Positions 56,875-64,000 of a DNA stretch of 64,000 nt are shown here, in pieces. Location of the stretch: contig CAVQWX010000002.1 in the NCBI GenBank assembly GCA_963717765.1, positions 1 through 64,000 on the forward strand. The letters run 5' to 3'. The notes under the pieces were generated by a model. That model was not told the origin of the DNA. It saw only the letters and a program-made list of their open reading frames with translations, and did not search any database. Numbering within the stretch: position 1 is the first letter of the stretch; the number at the start of each line of letters is the position of its first letter. The translations under genes and the position numbers were made by a program. This DNA comes from JACDER01 sp963717765 (GTDB taxonomy: Bacteria > Actinomycetota > Thermoleophilia > Gaiellales > Gaiellaceae).

Positions 56875-57840
56875 ATGCGTACGATGGGCGAGATGGCAGA
56901 CACGTCCCTCGCGCGCGCCCCGATCGAGCTGGAGGAGGGCTTCGAAGAGCACCGCCGCGAGCTCCTTGCTCACTGCTACCGCATGCTCGCCTCGCCGTTC
57001 GAGGCCGAGGATGCGGTGCAGGAGACCTTCATCCGCGCGTGGCGCGGATGGGACGGCTTCGAGGGCCGCGCCGCGCTGCGCTCGTGGCTCTATCGCATCG
57101 CGACGAACGTCTGCCTCGACATGCTGAGCGGACGCGAACGTCGCGCGCGGCCCATGGACCTCGGCCCGTCGCGCGAGCCGGTCGAGTCGAACCTCAGCAC
57201 GTTGGCCGAGATCACCTGGGTCGAACCGATCCCGGACCCTGCCGAAGAAACAGTCCAGAAGGAGACCGTCCGCCTGGCCTTCGTCGCCGCGCTGCAGCGG
57301 CTCCCTCCGCGTCAGCGCGCCGTCCTCATCCTGTGCGAGGTCCTGCGCTGGAAGGCGAGCGAGGTAGCCGAGCTGCTCGAGACGAGCGTCGCCTCGGTCA
57401 ACAGCGCTCTCCAGCGCGCTCGCGCGACGCTCGACGAGCTGGACGACGGGCGCGACCTGGACGAGCCCGACCGCGAGCTCCTCTCCCGCTACGTCCAGGC
57501 CTTCGAGGACTACGACATCGACGCGCTCACCTCGCTCATCCACGAGGACGCGACCCAGTCGATGCCGCCATTCTCGCTGTGGCTGACCGGCCGCGAGGAC
57601 ATCTTCACCTGGTGGTGGGGCCCGGGGATCGGCTGTAAGGGCTCGCGCGTCGTCCCGGCCGGGCCGGCGAACGGCTCGCCCGCGTTCGGGCAGTACAAGC
57701 CGAGCCCGGACGGCGGATACGAGCCCTGGGCGCTGCAGGTGCTCGAAATCGAGGACGGGCGGATCGTCGAGCTGACGTTCTTCCTCGGCACCCAGCGCCT
57801 GTTCCCGCTCTTCGGCCTCCCGTCCAGGCTGGAGGCCTAG
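56875..57840 (+). CDS. ECF sigma factor with SnoaL-like C-terminal domain (SigG/SigX5 type)
   Basis: About 321 aa; in-frame ATGs at 56875, 56884 and 56893 leave the exact start open. Region 2: LLAHCYRMLASPFEAEDAVQ and ALRSWLYRIATNVCLDMLSG. Region 4: ALQRLPPRQRAVLILCEVLR and VAELLETSVASVNSALQRAR. The C-terminal ~110 residues (YVQAFEDYDIDALTSLIHED, FSLWLTGREDIFTWWWGPGI) are a SnoaL/NTF2-like domain that controls activity in this ECF group, which usually lacks an anti-sigma partner. The GNAT gene starts at the next base after the stop. Confidence 0.88.
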   Translation: MRTMGEMADTSLARAPIELEEGFEEHRRELLAHCYRMLASPFEAEDAVQETFIRAWRGWDGFEGRAALRSWLYRIATNVCLDMLSGRERRARPMDLGPSREPVESNLSTLAEITWVEPIPDPAEETVQKETVRLAFVAALQRLPPRQRAVLILCEVLRWKASEVAELLETSVASVNSALQRARATLDELDDGRDLDEPDRELLSRYVQAFEDYDIDALTSLIHEDATQSMPPFSLWLTGREDIFTWWWGPGIGCKGSRVVPAGPANGSPAFGQYKPSPDGGYEPWALQVLEIEDGRIVELTFFLGTQRLFPLFGLPSRLEA

Positions 57841-58344
57841 ATGGTCGAGATCGTCCCCTGGGGAAGCGGCGACCACCCCCTGCTCGTGGGGCTGCTGGGT
57901 GACCCCGCCATGACCGAGCATCTCGGCGGGCCGGAGACGCCGGAGAAGATCGCCGACCGCCAGGCGCGATACGAGCAGCTCCCCAACTGTTTCAAGGTCG
58001 TCCACGACGGCGAGGGCGTCGGGTGGGTTGGCTTCTGGGAGCGGGAACATCGCGGCGAGACCGTGTACGAGATGGGGTGGAGCGTGCTTCCAGCGTTCCA
58101 GGGTCGCGGCATCGCCGGGGAGGCGACGAGGCTGGCGCTCGACGCGGCGCGCGCCAACCGCGGGCCGCGCTTCGTCCACGCCTCTCCGGACGTCGACAAC
58201 GCCCCCTCGAACGCGATCTGCCGCAAGGCGGGCTTCGAGCTGCTGGGAGCGTACGACGCCGAGTATCCGCCGGGCACACCCCGCCGGCTCAACGACTGGC
58301 GCGTCGATCTTCGCCCCGAGGAAGGGCCCGCTCCAGCCCAATGA
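57841..58344 (+). CDS. GNAT-family N-acetyltransferase
   Basis: 167 aa from ATG 57841, directly after the sigma factor stop. GVGWVGFWEREHRGETVYEM, GWSVLPAFQGRGIAGEATRL (acetyl-CoA loop) and NAPSNAICRKAGFELLGAYD follow the RimJ/RimL-like GNAT pattern. Substrate unknown. Likely co-transcribed with the sigma factor. The last 56 bp overlap the convergent STAS-like gene. Confidence 0.85.
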   Translation: MVEIVPWGSGDHPLLVGLLGDPAMTEHLGGPETPEKIADRQARYEQLPNCFKVVHDGEGVGWVGFWEREHRGETVYEMGWSVLPAFQGRGIAGEATRLALDAARANRGPRFVHASPDVDNAPSNAICRKAGFELLGAYDAEYPPGTPRRLNDWRVDLRPEEGPAPAQ

Positions 58345-58495
58345 AGGCGATCAGCTCGACGAGCTCGGGCGATGCGTTGTGCAAGGAGATACGCCAGCCG
58401 CCGCGCATCGCCGCGAGCTGGAGCCGTGCGAGCGCGTCCACGACGACCACATCTGCGCGGAGGCAGCGGACGTCGCACGGCACTACGGTGGCCAT
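58289..58495 (-). CDS. Small STAS-like protein
   Basis: About 68 aa from ATG 58495. VVVVDALARLQLAAMRGGWR and ISLHNASPELVELIAFIGLE match the C-terminal half of STAS-domain proteins (anti-anti-sigma-like) common in Actinomycetota; the usual first strands may lie upstream, since the frame is open to about 58585. Overlaps the 3' end of the GNAT gene. Divergent from the MFS gene. Confidence 0.55.
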   Translation of the reverse strand: MATVVPCDVRCLRADVVVVDALARLQLAAMRGGWRISLHNASPELVELIAFIGLERALPRGEDRRASR

Positions 58496-58521
58496 CGTCA
58501 GAATGGACCTGCGGGGGACGT

Positions 58522-58541
58522 GAAACTCATCGATGAGTTTC
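58522..58541. promoter_or_regulatory. Perfect 20-bp palindrome upstream of MFS exporter
   Basis: GAAACTCATC-GATGAGTTTC is perfectly self-complementary and lies 25 bp before the MFS start and 26 bp before the STAS start. Typical of a TetR- or MarR-type operator; no such regulator gene is adjacent. Confidence 0.65.
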
Positions 58542-58566
58542 GCCGGCGCGGGAGGTCTATAGGGGC

Positions 58567-60000
58567 ATGACGACGGATCGCACACGCTGGTACGCCCTGT
58601 ACGTCCTCTGCGCGGCGAGCCTCATGATCGTCCTCGACGCGACGATCGTGAACGTCGCGCTCCCGTCCATCAAGAAGGATCTGGGCTTCACCGAGAGCTC
58701 CCTCGCCTGGGTGGTGAACGCCTACCTGCTCACCTACGGCGGGTTCCTCCTGCTCGGCGGAAGGCTCGGCGACTTCCTCGGCGCCCGGAAACTGTTCATC
58801 GGCGGGATCGTCCTCTTCACGCTCGCCTCGCTCGTCTGCGGGCTTTCCACATCGCAGGGAATGCTCGTGGCCGCGCGCGCGGTGCAGGGCCTCGGCGGCG
58901 CGACGGCCTCCGCGGTCTCGCTTGCGCTCATGATGGGTCTCTTCACGACGCCGGGAGACCGCGCGAAAGCGATGGGCTTCTTCGGCTTCGTCGCCGCCGG
59001 CGGTGGGAGCATCGGCGTGCTGCTCGGCGGTGTGCTCACCGACCTCCTCAGCTGGCACTGGATCTTCCTCGTCAACGTCCCGATCGGCGCGGTCGTCGTC
59101 CTGCTATCGCTCCGGCTCCTCCCAGCGGACGAGGAGCGGAAACAGACCGGCCGGATCGACGTCGCCGGTGCGATCACCGTCACCTCCTCGCTGATCCTGG
59201 CCGTGTACGCGATCGTGAACGGGAACAAGAACGGCTGGACGTCGGCGCAGACGCTGGGGCTGCTCGGGGCCGCCGCCGCGCTGATGGCCATCTTCCTGAC
59301 CATCGAGTCGCGGGTGGAGTCTCCACTCGTGCCGCTCCGTTTCTTCCGGCACCGCAACCTCGCCGTCGCCAATGTCGTCGGCGTGCTGTGGGCGGCCGCG
59401 ATGTTCGCGTGGTTCTTCCTCGCGGCGCTCTACCTCCAGCAGGTGCTGGACTACAGCCCGCTGCAGGTCGGCCTGTCGTTCCTGCCCGCGAACCTGATCA
59501 TGGGCGCGTTCGCACTCGGGCTCTCGGCCAAGGTCGTGATGAAGTTCGGCCTACGCCTGCCGATCGCCCTGGGACTCGGTCTCGCCGCCGTCGGGCTCCT
59601 GCTCTTCGTCCGGGCGCCGGTCGGAGGGGACTTCGTGACTGACGTGCTCCCCAGCATGGTGCTCCTCGGCTTCGGTGCCGGTCTCGCGTTCAACCCGGTC
59701 CTGCTGGCTGCGATGAGCGACGTCGAGCCGACCGAGTCCGGCCTCGCATCGGGGATCGTGAACACCGCGTTCATGATGGGCGGCGCGCTCGGCCTGGCCA
59801 TTCTGGCGGCTGTCGCCGCCTCCCGCACGACCCACCTCGAGGCATCCGGCGAAGGCCATGCCGCCGCCCTCGCCGGCGGCTACCACCTTGCGTTCCTGAT
59901 CGGCGCGATCTTCGCGATCCTCGCCGCCGCGCTGGGAGGGACGCTGCTGCGCTCGACCGCGATGCAGCCGCACGGCGAGCCTGCGCCCGCTGACGCTTAG
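58567..60000 (+). CDS. MFS drug exporter (DHA2/EmrB-QacA type, 14 TM)
   Basis: 477 aa from ATG 58567 with GGGAGG upstream. The DHA2 signature LDATIVNVALPSIKKDLGFT is in helix 1, followed by GRLGDFLGARKLFIGGIVLF (motif A) and VNVPIGAVVVLLSLRLLP; about 14 hydrophobic helices follow, ending at IGAIFAILAAALGGTLL. Expected to export toxic compounds using the proton gradient. The palindrome upstream suggests ligand-controlled repression. Confidence 0.92.
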   Translation: MTTDRTRWYALYVLCAASLMIVLDATIVNVALPSIKKDLGFTESSLAWVVNAYLLTYGGFLLLGGRLGDFLGARKLFIGGIVLFTLASLVCGLSTSQGMLVAARAVQGLGGATASAVSLALMMGLFTTPGDRAKAMGFFGFVAAGGGSIGVLLGGVLTDLLSWHWIFLVNVPIGAVVVLLSLRLLPADEERKQTGRIDVAGAITVTSSLILAVYAIVNGNKNGWTSAQTLGLLGAAAALMAIFLTIESRVESPLVPLRFFRHRNLAVANVVGVLWAAAMFAWFFLAALYLQQVLDYSPLQVGLSFLPANLIMGAFALGLSAKVVMKFGLRLPIALGLGLAAVGLLLFVRAPVGGDFVTDVLPSMVLLGFGAGLAFNPVLLAAMSDVEPTESGLASGIVNTAFMMGGALGLAILAAVAASRTTHLEASGEGHAAALAGGYHLAFLIGAIFAILAAALGGTLLRSTAMQPHGEPAPADA

Positions 60001-60009
60001 AGTCCGCGC

Positions 60010-61197
60010 GTGATCCCACGCGCGAGACGCTTCGAGGCCGTTCGCGGCTTCGGGATCGACCGGGTCGCTGTCGCGGCCGACCGCCCGGCGCAGGCGAACC
60101 CCGACTGGCCGGTGCTGCGCATGGAGAACCTCGACACCGACCTGCCGCTCCCGCCCGAGGCGGTTCGGGAGACCGTCGCGGGGCTCGAGCAGCCCGAGTC
60201 GAACAGCTGGCTTCCCTTCACCGGCGACCACGACCTGCGCGCCGCGATCGCGGACTTCACCGCCGAGCGGACGGGGCACCGCTACGACCCCGAGACCGAG
60301 ATCGTGATCACCGTGGGCGGGATGGAGGGGCTTCTGAACGCGCTGCTCGCGACCGTGAGCGACGGCGACGAGATCGTCGTCACCGATCCGACGTACGCGG
60401 GAATCGTCAACCGGATCCACCTCGCCGGCGGGACGCCGGTGTTCGCGCCGTTCCGGGTCGTGGACGGCGAGTGGCGCCTCGACCGCGACGCGCTCGTGGC
60501 GGCCGCACCGAGCGCGGCGGGGATGCTCCTCATGAGCCCGTCCATGCCCTCGGGCGGTACGTTCGACGAGGAGGACTGGCGGCTCGCCTGCGAGCTCTGC
60601 CGTGAGCACGACCTCTTCCTGATCTACGACGCGGCCATGGAGCGGCTGCTGTTCGACGGTGGGCCGCTCGTCCACCCGCTCCATTTCGAAAGGATGGCCG
60701 AGCGCACGCTGGTGGTCGGCTCGCTCTCGAAGGAGCACCGCATGATCGGCTGGCGCGTCGGCTGGGTGGCCGGCCCGGCCGCGACGATCGAGGACGTCGG
60801 CTGGGCGCACGTCTACAACACGACGACGCCGGTCGGGATCGCGCGGCACGCGGCAACCGAGGTCCTGCGCGGCGACCAGGGCCACGTGGCCGAGTGCGTC
60901 GCCGAACTCGAGCGCCGCCGCGACTTCATGCTCGAGGCCTTCGACGGCTGGCCGGTCGTCAAACCGGGCGGCGGATGGTCGCTCCTGCTCGACGTCGCCG
61001 AGCTCGGGTTCGAGCCCGAGGAGGCTTCTCAGCTGCTGCTCGAGGAGTCCTCGATCGCGGCAACCGGGATGCGCGGGTGGGGAGCGGACGTGGCCGAGCG
61101 CCACGTCCGCTTCGTCTTCAGCGCCGAGCCGTTCGAGCGCTTGCGCGGGATCCCGAAGCGGCTCGAGCACACGCGCCTGGCGGCGTCGCTCGGCTAG
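60010..61197 (+). CDS. PLP-dependent aminotransferase (class I/II)
   Basis: 395 aa from GTG 60010, ten bases after the MFS stop. ENLDTDLPLPPEAVRETVAG, NSWLPFTGDHDLRAAIADFT, ITVGGMEGLLNALLATVSDG (cofactor phosphate site), LIYDAAMERLLFDGG (Asp near the PLP ring) and VVGSLSKEHRMIGWRVGWVA (Schiff-base Lys) are intact. Fold type I, subgroup I gamma, in which aspartate and other amino acids are used; the exact substrate is unclear. The end overlaps the convergent membrane-protein gene by four bases. Confidence 0.9.
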   Translation: MIPRARRFEAVRGFGIDRVAVAADRPAQANPDWPVLRMENLDTDLPLPPEAVRETVAGLEQPESNSWLPFTGDHDLRAAIADFTAERTGHRYDPETEIVITVGGMEGLLNALLATVSDGDEIVVTDPTYAGIVNRIHLAGGTPVFAPFRVVDGEWRLDRDALVAAAPSAAGMLLMSPSMPSGGTFDEEDWRLACELCREHDLFLIYDAAMERLLFDGGPLVHPLHFERMAERTLVVGSLSKEHRMIGWRVGWVAGPAATIEDVGWAHVYNTTTPVGIARHAATEVLRGDQGHVAECVAELERRRDFMLEAFDGWPVVKPGGGWSLLLDVAELGFEPEEASQLLLEESSIAATGMRGWGADVAERHVRFVFSAEPFERLRGIPKRLEHTRLAASLG

Positions 61198-62943
61198 CGC
61201 GCGCCCACCCGGTCGATCAGCTCTCCGTCCGCGCCGCGGCCGGCCAGTTCCACGAGCTCGTGTCCCTTCACGCGGTGCTCCGGCGGGACGGTGTAGAGGA
61301 CGTATCCGTACTTCCCCGGCTCGATCTCCCGCGTCTCGCCGTCGGCGTAGCGCAGCGTGATCGTCCGGATGTCCTCCCGGGCCCGTCCGTAGACGAAGAG
61401 CGGCGGGCTGCCGTCCCACCCGACGCGGAGAGGACCCCGGACCCAGTTCCGCGGCGTGCAGCCTGTGGAGTATCCGGAATGCTCGCCCGTATGGTGGGTG
61501 AACAGACACTGCCCGCCTTCCTCGGTGCGGAGCACGCGAAGCTCGATGGTGCTTCCCTCGGCGGAGGCGGAGAGCTGGACGATGGGCTCCCCGACAGGCG
61601 TGGCCGGGCCTTCTTCGCCCGTCGACTCGTCCTCGATTCCGATCACACGGCCTGCGTCGTCGTAGGCGACGAGCTTCGCCGGCAGGCGTGCGAGCGCAAC
61701 CTCGGCGAGATAGGCGTTGTCGTGCAGCGCGACGGGGATCGTGTTCCCGGTCGAGGTGTAGATCGCGAGCCGGGCGACGTCGTCGCTGGCCAGCCCACCG
61801 AAGACGCCGTACTGTGCTCCCTCGCCCGCGACCGAAAAGCCTCCGGTGAACGGCTGCGTGCTGGAAGAGCTGCCCTTCCGGGCCGAGGCAGCCACCGCCC
61901 GCAGAGCCTCGCTCGATGACCGCGTCGCAGACGCCGTGGTCGGCGGTAACGATGGCTGCGACCCGGATAGGGCTTGCCGGATCCGGAGTGAGCACACGGG
62001 TGAACTCGGCACCCGCGGCGAAGGGGATGTTGAGGTCCGAAGACAGAGGCGCTCCCCGTGCTTCGCGCCGTTCGAGCCAGCCGATCGTCCCGCCGTCCAG
62101 GACGCGGTCGAGCTTGGTCGGGCCGCCTGGCGTCCCGGTTGAGCTCCCCTGTGATCCGGCCGGTCCCATCGGAGCGGGGGAGAAGGGGACGGCGACCGCG
62201 GCTCCGTCCGTGAGCTCTGCCCGTACCTGCGTCACGCGCTGGCCGACGTCCGGTCTCGAGGCGACGTACAGGAACGAGTTTGCGCTCGCCTCCACCTGAT
62301 GCGATCCCTCGTCGTCCGTCAGCTCGACCGAGCGGACGCCGTCGGCGGCGATCCCCGCGGTCACCTGGACGAGCGAGGACGTGAAGGTGTCGAATCCGAC
62401 TGTCGCGGTCTTGTCTCCCTTCCCGACGCCCCAGTCGGCGATCAGGACGCGGACCGGCGCGTCGTCGTTCTTCAGGTCGTCCACCGGAGCGCACTCGAGC
62501 GTCCCATCGTGCGCTGCGCCCGATGCGACGAGGCGGATGCAGAGCGAGTCTCCGGTGCGGAAGCCGAACAGGTCGACATCGACGCCGTCAACCTGGGTCT
62601 GGGCCAGCCGCCGGAGGCGCGGCGATCCGGGAAACGCGACCCAGGAGCGCGCGTTCGCCTCGTCGAAGGTCTGCTGCTCGGCGGGGGTCGCCGGCGTTCC
62701 GGGAGTGCCCTGAAGCCAGGACGTGAACCCGGCGAACGTGTCGCGGATTGCACTGCCGAGCGGCGTCGTAAACGCCACCGCAACGAACACTGCGACAGCG
62801 CCGGCCAGCAGGAACAGAGCACGCGATCGGCGCGATGGCCCAGAGCGCCGCAGCACGTCGTCCCAGTCGCCGTCACGGGCCGCCTCCGGGGCGTAGTCGT
62901 CGAGTGCGCGGACGACGGTGGGCGAGAGCTCGAGCTCGCTCAT
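61194..62943 (-). CDS. Single-pass membrane protein paired with ECF sigma factor, one frameshift
   Basis: About 583 aa. ATG 62943 overlaps the sigma factor stop. After ~35 residues one membrane helix (SRALFLLAGAVAVFVAVAFT) leads to a long extracytoplasmic part with repeated modules: FGFRTGDSLCIRLVASGAAH with ECAPVDDLKNDD, DDEGSHQVEASANSFLYVAS, and a similar second block near 61600-61900. A break near 61880 separates VIERGSAGGGCLGPEGQLF from QPFTGGFSVAGEGAQYGVFG. Position and topology resemble an anti-sigma or sensor protein, but no zinc-binding anti-sigma domain is seen. Confidence 0.7.
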
Positions 62944-63407
62944 GATCTGACTCCTTCGATCGCGTCGCGGAGCGACTTGTGGGCGGCGGCGAGCGTCGCC
63001 GAGACCGTTCCCGTCTCGATCTCGAGCACCTCGCCGATCGTTCCGTAGTCGAGGTCGGCGTAGTAGCGGAGGAAGACGGCCAGGCGCTGCCGCTCGGGAA
63101 GCGCGCCGATCAGCGGACGCACCGAGCCTTCGCCGCCGGGGACGCCGTTCGGCTCCGGTGCCGGAAGCGGCGGAGGAGGAGGCGCTCCGGCGATGCGTTT
63201 CGCTTCGTTGACGACGGCCCGCCAGATCCAGACTTCCAACGGGCCCTCGCCGCGGAACTGGCGGCGGCGCTGGATCGTCCGCGCGAACGCTTCCTGAACC
63301 GCTTCGGCCGCGGACTCGGGATTGCGCGTTATCGCCAGGGCGACTCGAACGAACCGCCGGTAGCTTCGGCGGTAGACGCCCTCGAACTCACTCAGTGCCG
63401 GGCGCAT
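62940..63407 (-). CDS. ECF RNA polymerase sigma factor
   Basis: 155 aa from ATG 63407. Region 2: FEGVYRRSYRRFVRVALAIT and AVQEAFARTIQRRRQFRGEG. Region 4: LIGALPERQRLAVFLRYYAD, LDYGTIGEVLEIETGTVSAT and LAAAHKSLRDAIEGV. A proline-rich linker (APPPPPLPAPEPNG) separates them. Overlaps the membrane-protein gene downstream (ATGA), a typical sigma/regulator operon. The TATATAC just upstream of the start may be part of its promoter. Confidence 0.88.
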   Translation of the reverse strand: MRPALSEFEGVYRRSYRRFVRVALAITRNPESAAEAVQEAFARTIQRRRQFRGEGPLEVWIWRAVVNEAKRIAGAPPPPPLPAPEPNGVPGGEGSVRPLIGALPERQRLAVFLRYYADLDYGTIGEVLEIETGTVSATLAAAHKSLRDAIEGVRS

Positions 63408-63448
63408 GCATATATACGACCTGCGCGCGCCCGGCCTTGTTTAGTCCC

Positions 63449-63868
63449 TCAGGCGGAGACGGCTCCCCATTCGGCGGGCGCCACGTCCTTCACCGGTGCG
63501 GCGAAGTACCAGTGCACGCCCTCGGGGTCGCGTGCGGAATAGCGCCGGTGCCCGTAGTCCTGGTCGACCGGGTCCTCGGTGATCTCCGCCCCGGCCGACC
63601 TGGCGTGGTCGCAGTGCGCGTCCACGTCCTCGACGAGCACGTAGATCCCGAAGGTCTCGCCGACGTCGCGCGGGTTGCGGTAGTCGTCGCCGGGGTCGCC
63701 CATGTAGATGCGGCCGCCGTCGCCGATCTTCATCTCGGCGTGGTTGACATAGCCCTGCTCGCCGGTGTAGCGGAGCACCTCTTCGAAGCCGAAGGCCTCC
63801 GCCAGCCAGCCGAGCATGGCGTCGCAGTCCTTGTACAGCAGGTACGGAGTGATGATCTGCTCTTCCAT
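63449..63868 (-). CDS. VOC/glyoxalase-family protein
   Basis: 139 aa from ATG 63868, which overlaps the stop of an upstream ArsR-like gene (TGATG) and follows GGAGG. ITPYLLYKDCDAMLGWLAEA, VNHAEMKIGDGGRIYMGDPG, FGIYVLVEDVDAHCDHARSA, and YSARDPEGVHWYFAAPV give the paired beta-alpha-beta modules of PhnB-like VOC proteins. Coupling with ArsR suggests response to a small toxic compound. Confidence 0.88.
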   Translation of the reverse strand: MEEQIITPYLLYKDCDAMLGWLAEAFGFEEVLRYTGEQGYVNHAEMKIGDGGRIYMGDPGDDYRNPRDVGETFGIYVLVEDVDAHCDHARSAGAEITEDPVDQDYGHRRYSARDPEGVHWYFAAPVKDVAPAEWGAVSA

Positions 63869-64000
63869 CAGGTCTTCCTCCTTCGTCGTCGGATCTCGGT
63901 GTCGAGTGCGTCCAGCCGGTTCGTCCAGAAGCAGCGGTAGCGCTCGAGCCACTCGTCCACCTCTTCGAGCGGGGCGGGGTCGAGCGAGTACAGGCGCCGT
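63868..64000 (-). CDS. ArsR-type regulator, C-terminal part (runs off window)
   Basis: The last 43 codons: RRLYSLDPAPLEEVDEWLER, YRCFWTNRLDALDTEIRRRR then a TGA overlapping the VOC start. The YSLDPAPL...DEWLERYR pattern is the C-terminal helix of ArsR regulators that pair with SRPBCC or VOC genes in Actinomycetota. The rest lies beyond 64000. Confidence 0.7.
   Translation of the reverse strand, partial: RRLYSLDPAPLEEVDEWLERYRCFWTNRLDALDTEIRRRRRKT

Overview
The window is high-GC DNA with very short intergenic gaps, many GTG/TTG starts and 1-4 base stop/start overlaps. The gene content points to a high-GC Actinomycetota, with class Thermoleophilia as my best guess. It includes an AdnAB-like helicase-nuclease pair, a tandem-GNAT MshD-like enzyme, EgtB/EgtD, a SARP regulator fused to a solute-binding protein, and many PIN toxins. 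The taxonomy is inference. Several genes are cut by single-base frameshifts while their family motifs survive intact. Breaks are very dense at 1-17 kb and 34.7-41 kb and sparse elsewhere. I read most of them as assembly or base-calling indels rather than old decay, and give whole-gene spans.

Region by region. 1-8.8 kb is a defence/DNA-processing island. A UvrD helicase fused to a RecB-type nuclease (minus) diverges from a type III restriction-modification pair, mod-res (plus). The Res C-terminus runs on into a LexA/S24-type peptidase domain. A small PD-(D/E)XK-like gene is translationally coupled to what follows. 8.8-17.4 kb carries an adnA-adnB-like helicase-nuclease operon (minus) and a second, 5'-truncated copy of adnB. 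A pRiA4b ORF-3-like gene and a Phd/PIN toxin-antitoxin (TA) pair lie between the two adnB copies. 17.5-21 kb is a debris-rich TA zone: an HTH gene, a RHH/PIN pair flanked by SEC-C gene sequence on both sides, a chimeric MazF remnant and a broken VapC. 21.1-25.9 kb is a complete carbohydrate-type ABC importer operon; one permease has a large extracytoplasmic beta-sandwich insertion. 25.9-31.2 kb alternates housekeeping genes (MshD-like GNAT, GH25 lysozyme, infA) with three more TA modules, each preceded by a different perfect palindrome. 31.2-34.6 kb holds a PPOX flavoprotein, Glu/Leu dehydrogenase, a CBS protein and Ppx/GppA.

34.59 kb is an initiator tRNA-Met. Its 3' 41 bases recur at 41.08 kb, bracketing a ~6.5 kb degraded integrated element. 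The element holds a truncated large serine recombinase, a membrane-anchored SARP/beta-propeller/solute-binding fusion, and two secreted proteins, one of them TolB-like. 41.2-48.4 kb has two tandem GcvT/DmdA-like folate-dependent proteins facing two tandem phytoene-desaturase-like flavoproteins. 48.4-56.3 kb has GFA, TetR/cupin, aldo-keto reductase, TetR/methyltransferase, and a minus-strand run of a TrxR-like flavoprotein, egtB, egtD, a UBP zinc finger and a DksA-like protein. The run is joined end to end by overlaps. 56.3-64 kb has DUF1697, an ECF sigma factor with SnoaL-like tail, GNAT, STAS, a 14-TM MFS exporter behind a perfect 20-bp palindrome, an aminotransferase, an ECF sigma/membrane-protein pair, and a VOC protein coupled to a partial ArsR regulator.

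How they work together. The first 17 kb is phage and DNA-end defence. The TA modules scattered over 11-31 kb look like independent acquisitions, and several toxin frames begin at weak or non-canonical codons inside the antitoxin end. The ABC operon imports a sugar or related solute. The egt run suggests thiol-redox protection. No CRISPR array or rRNA gene was seen.
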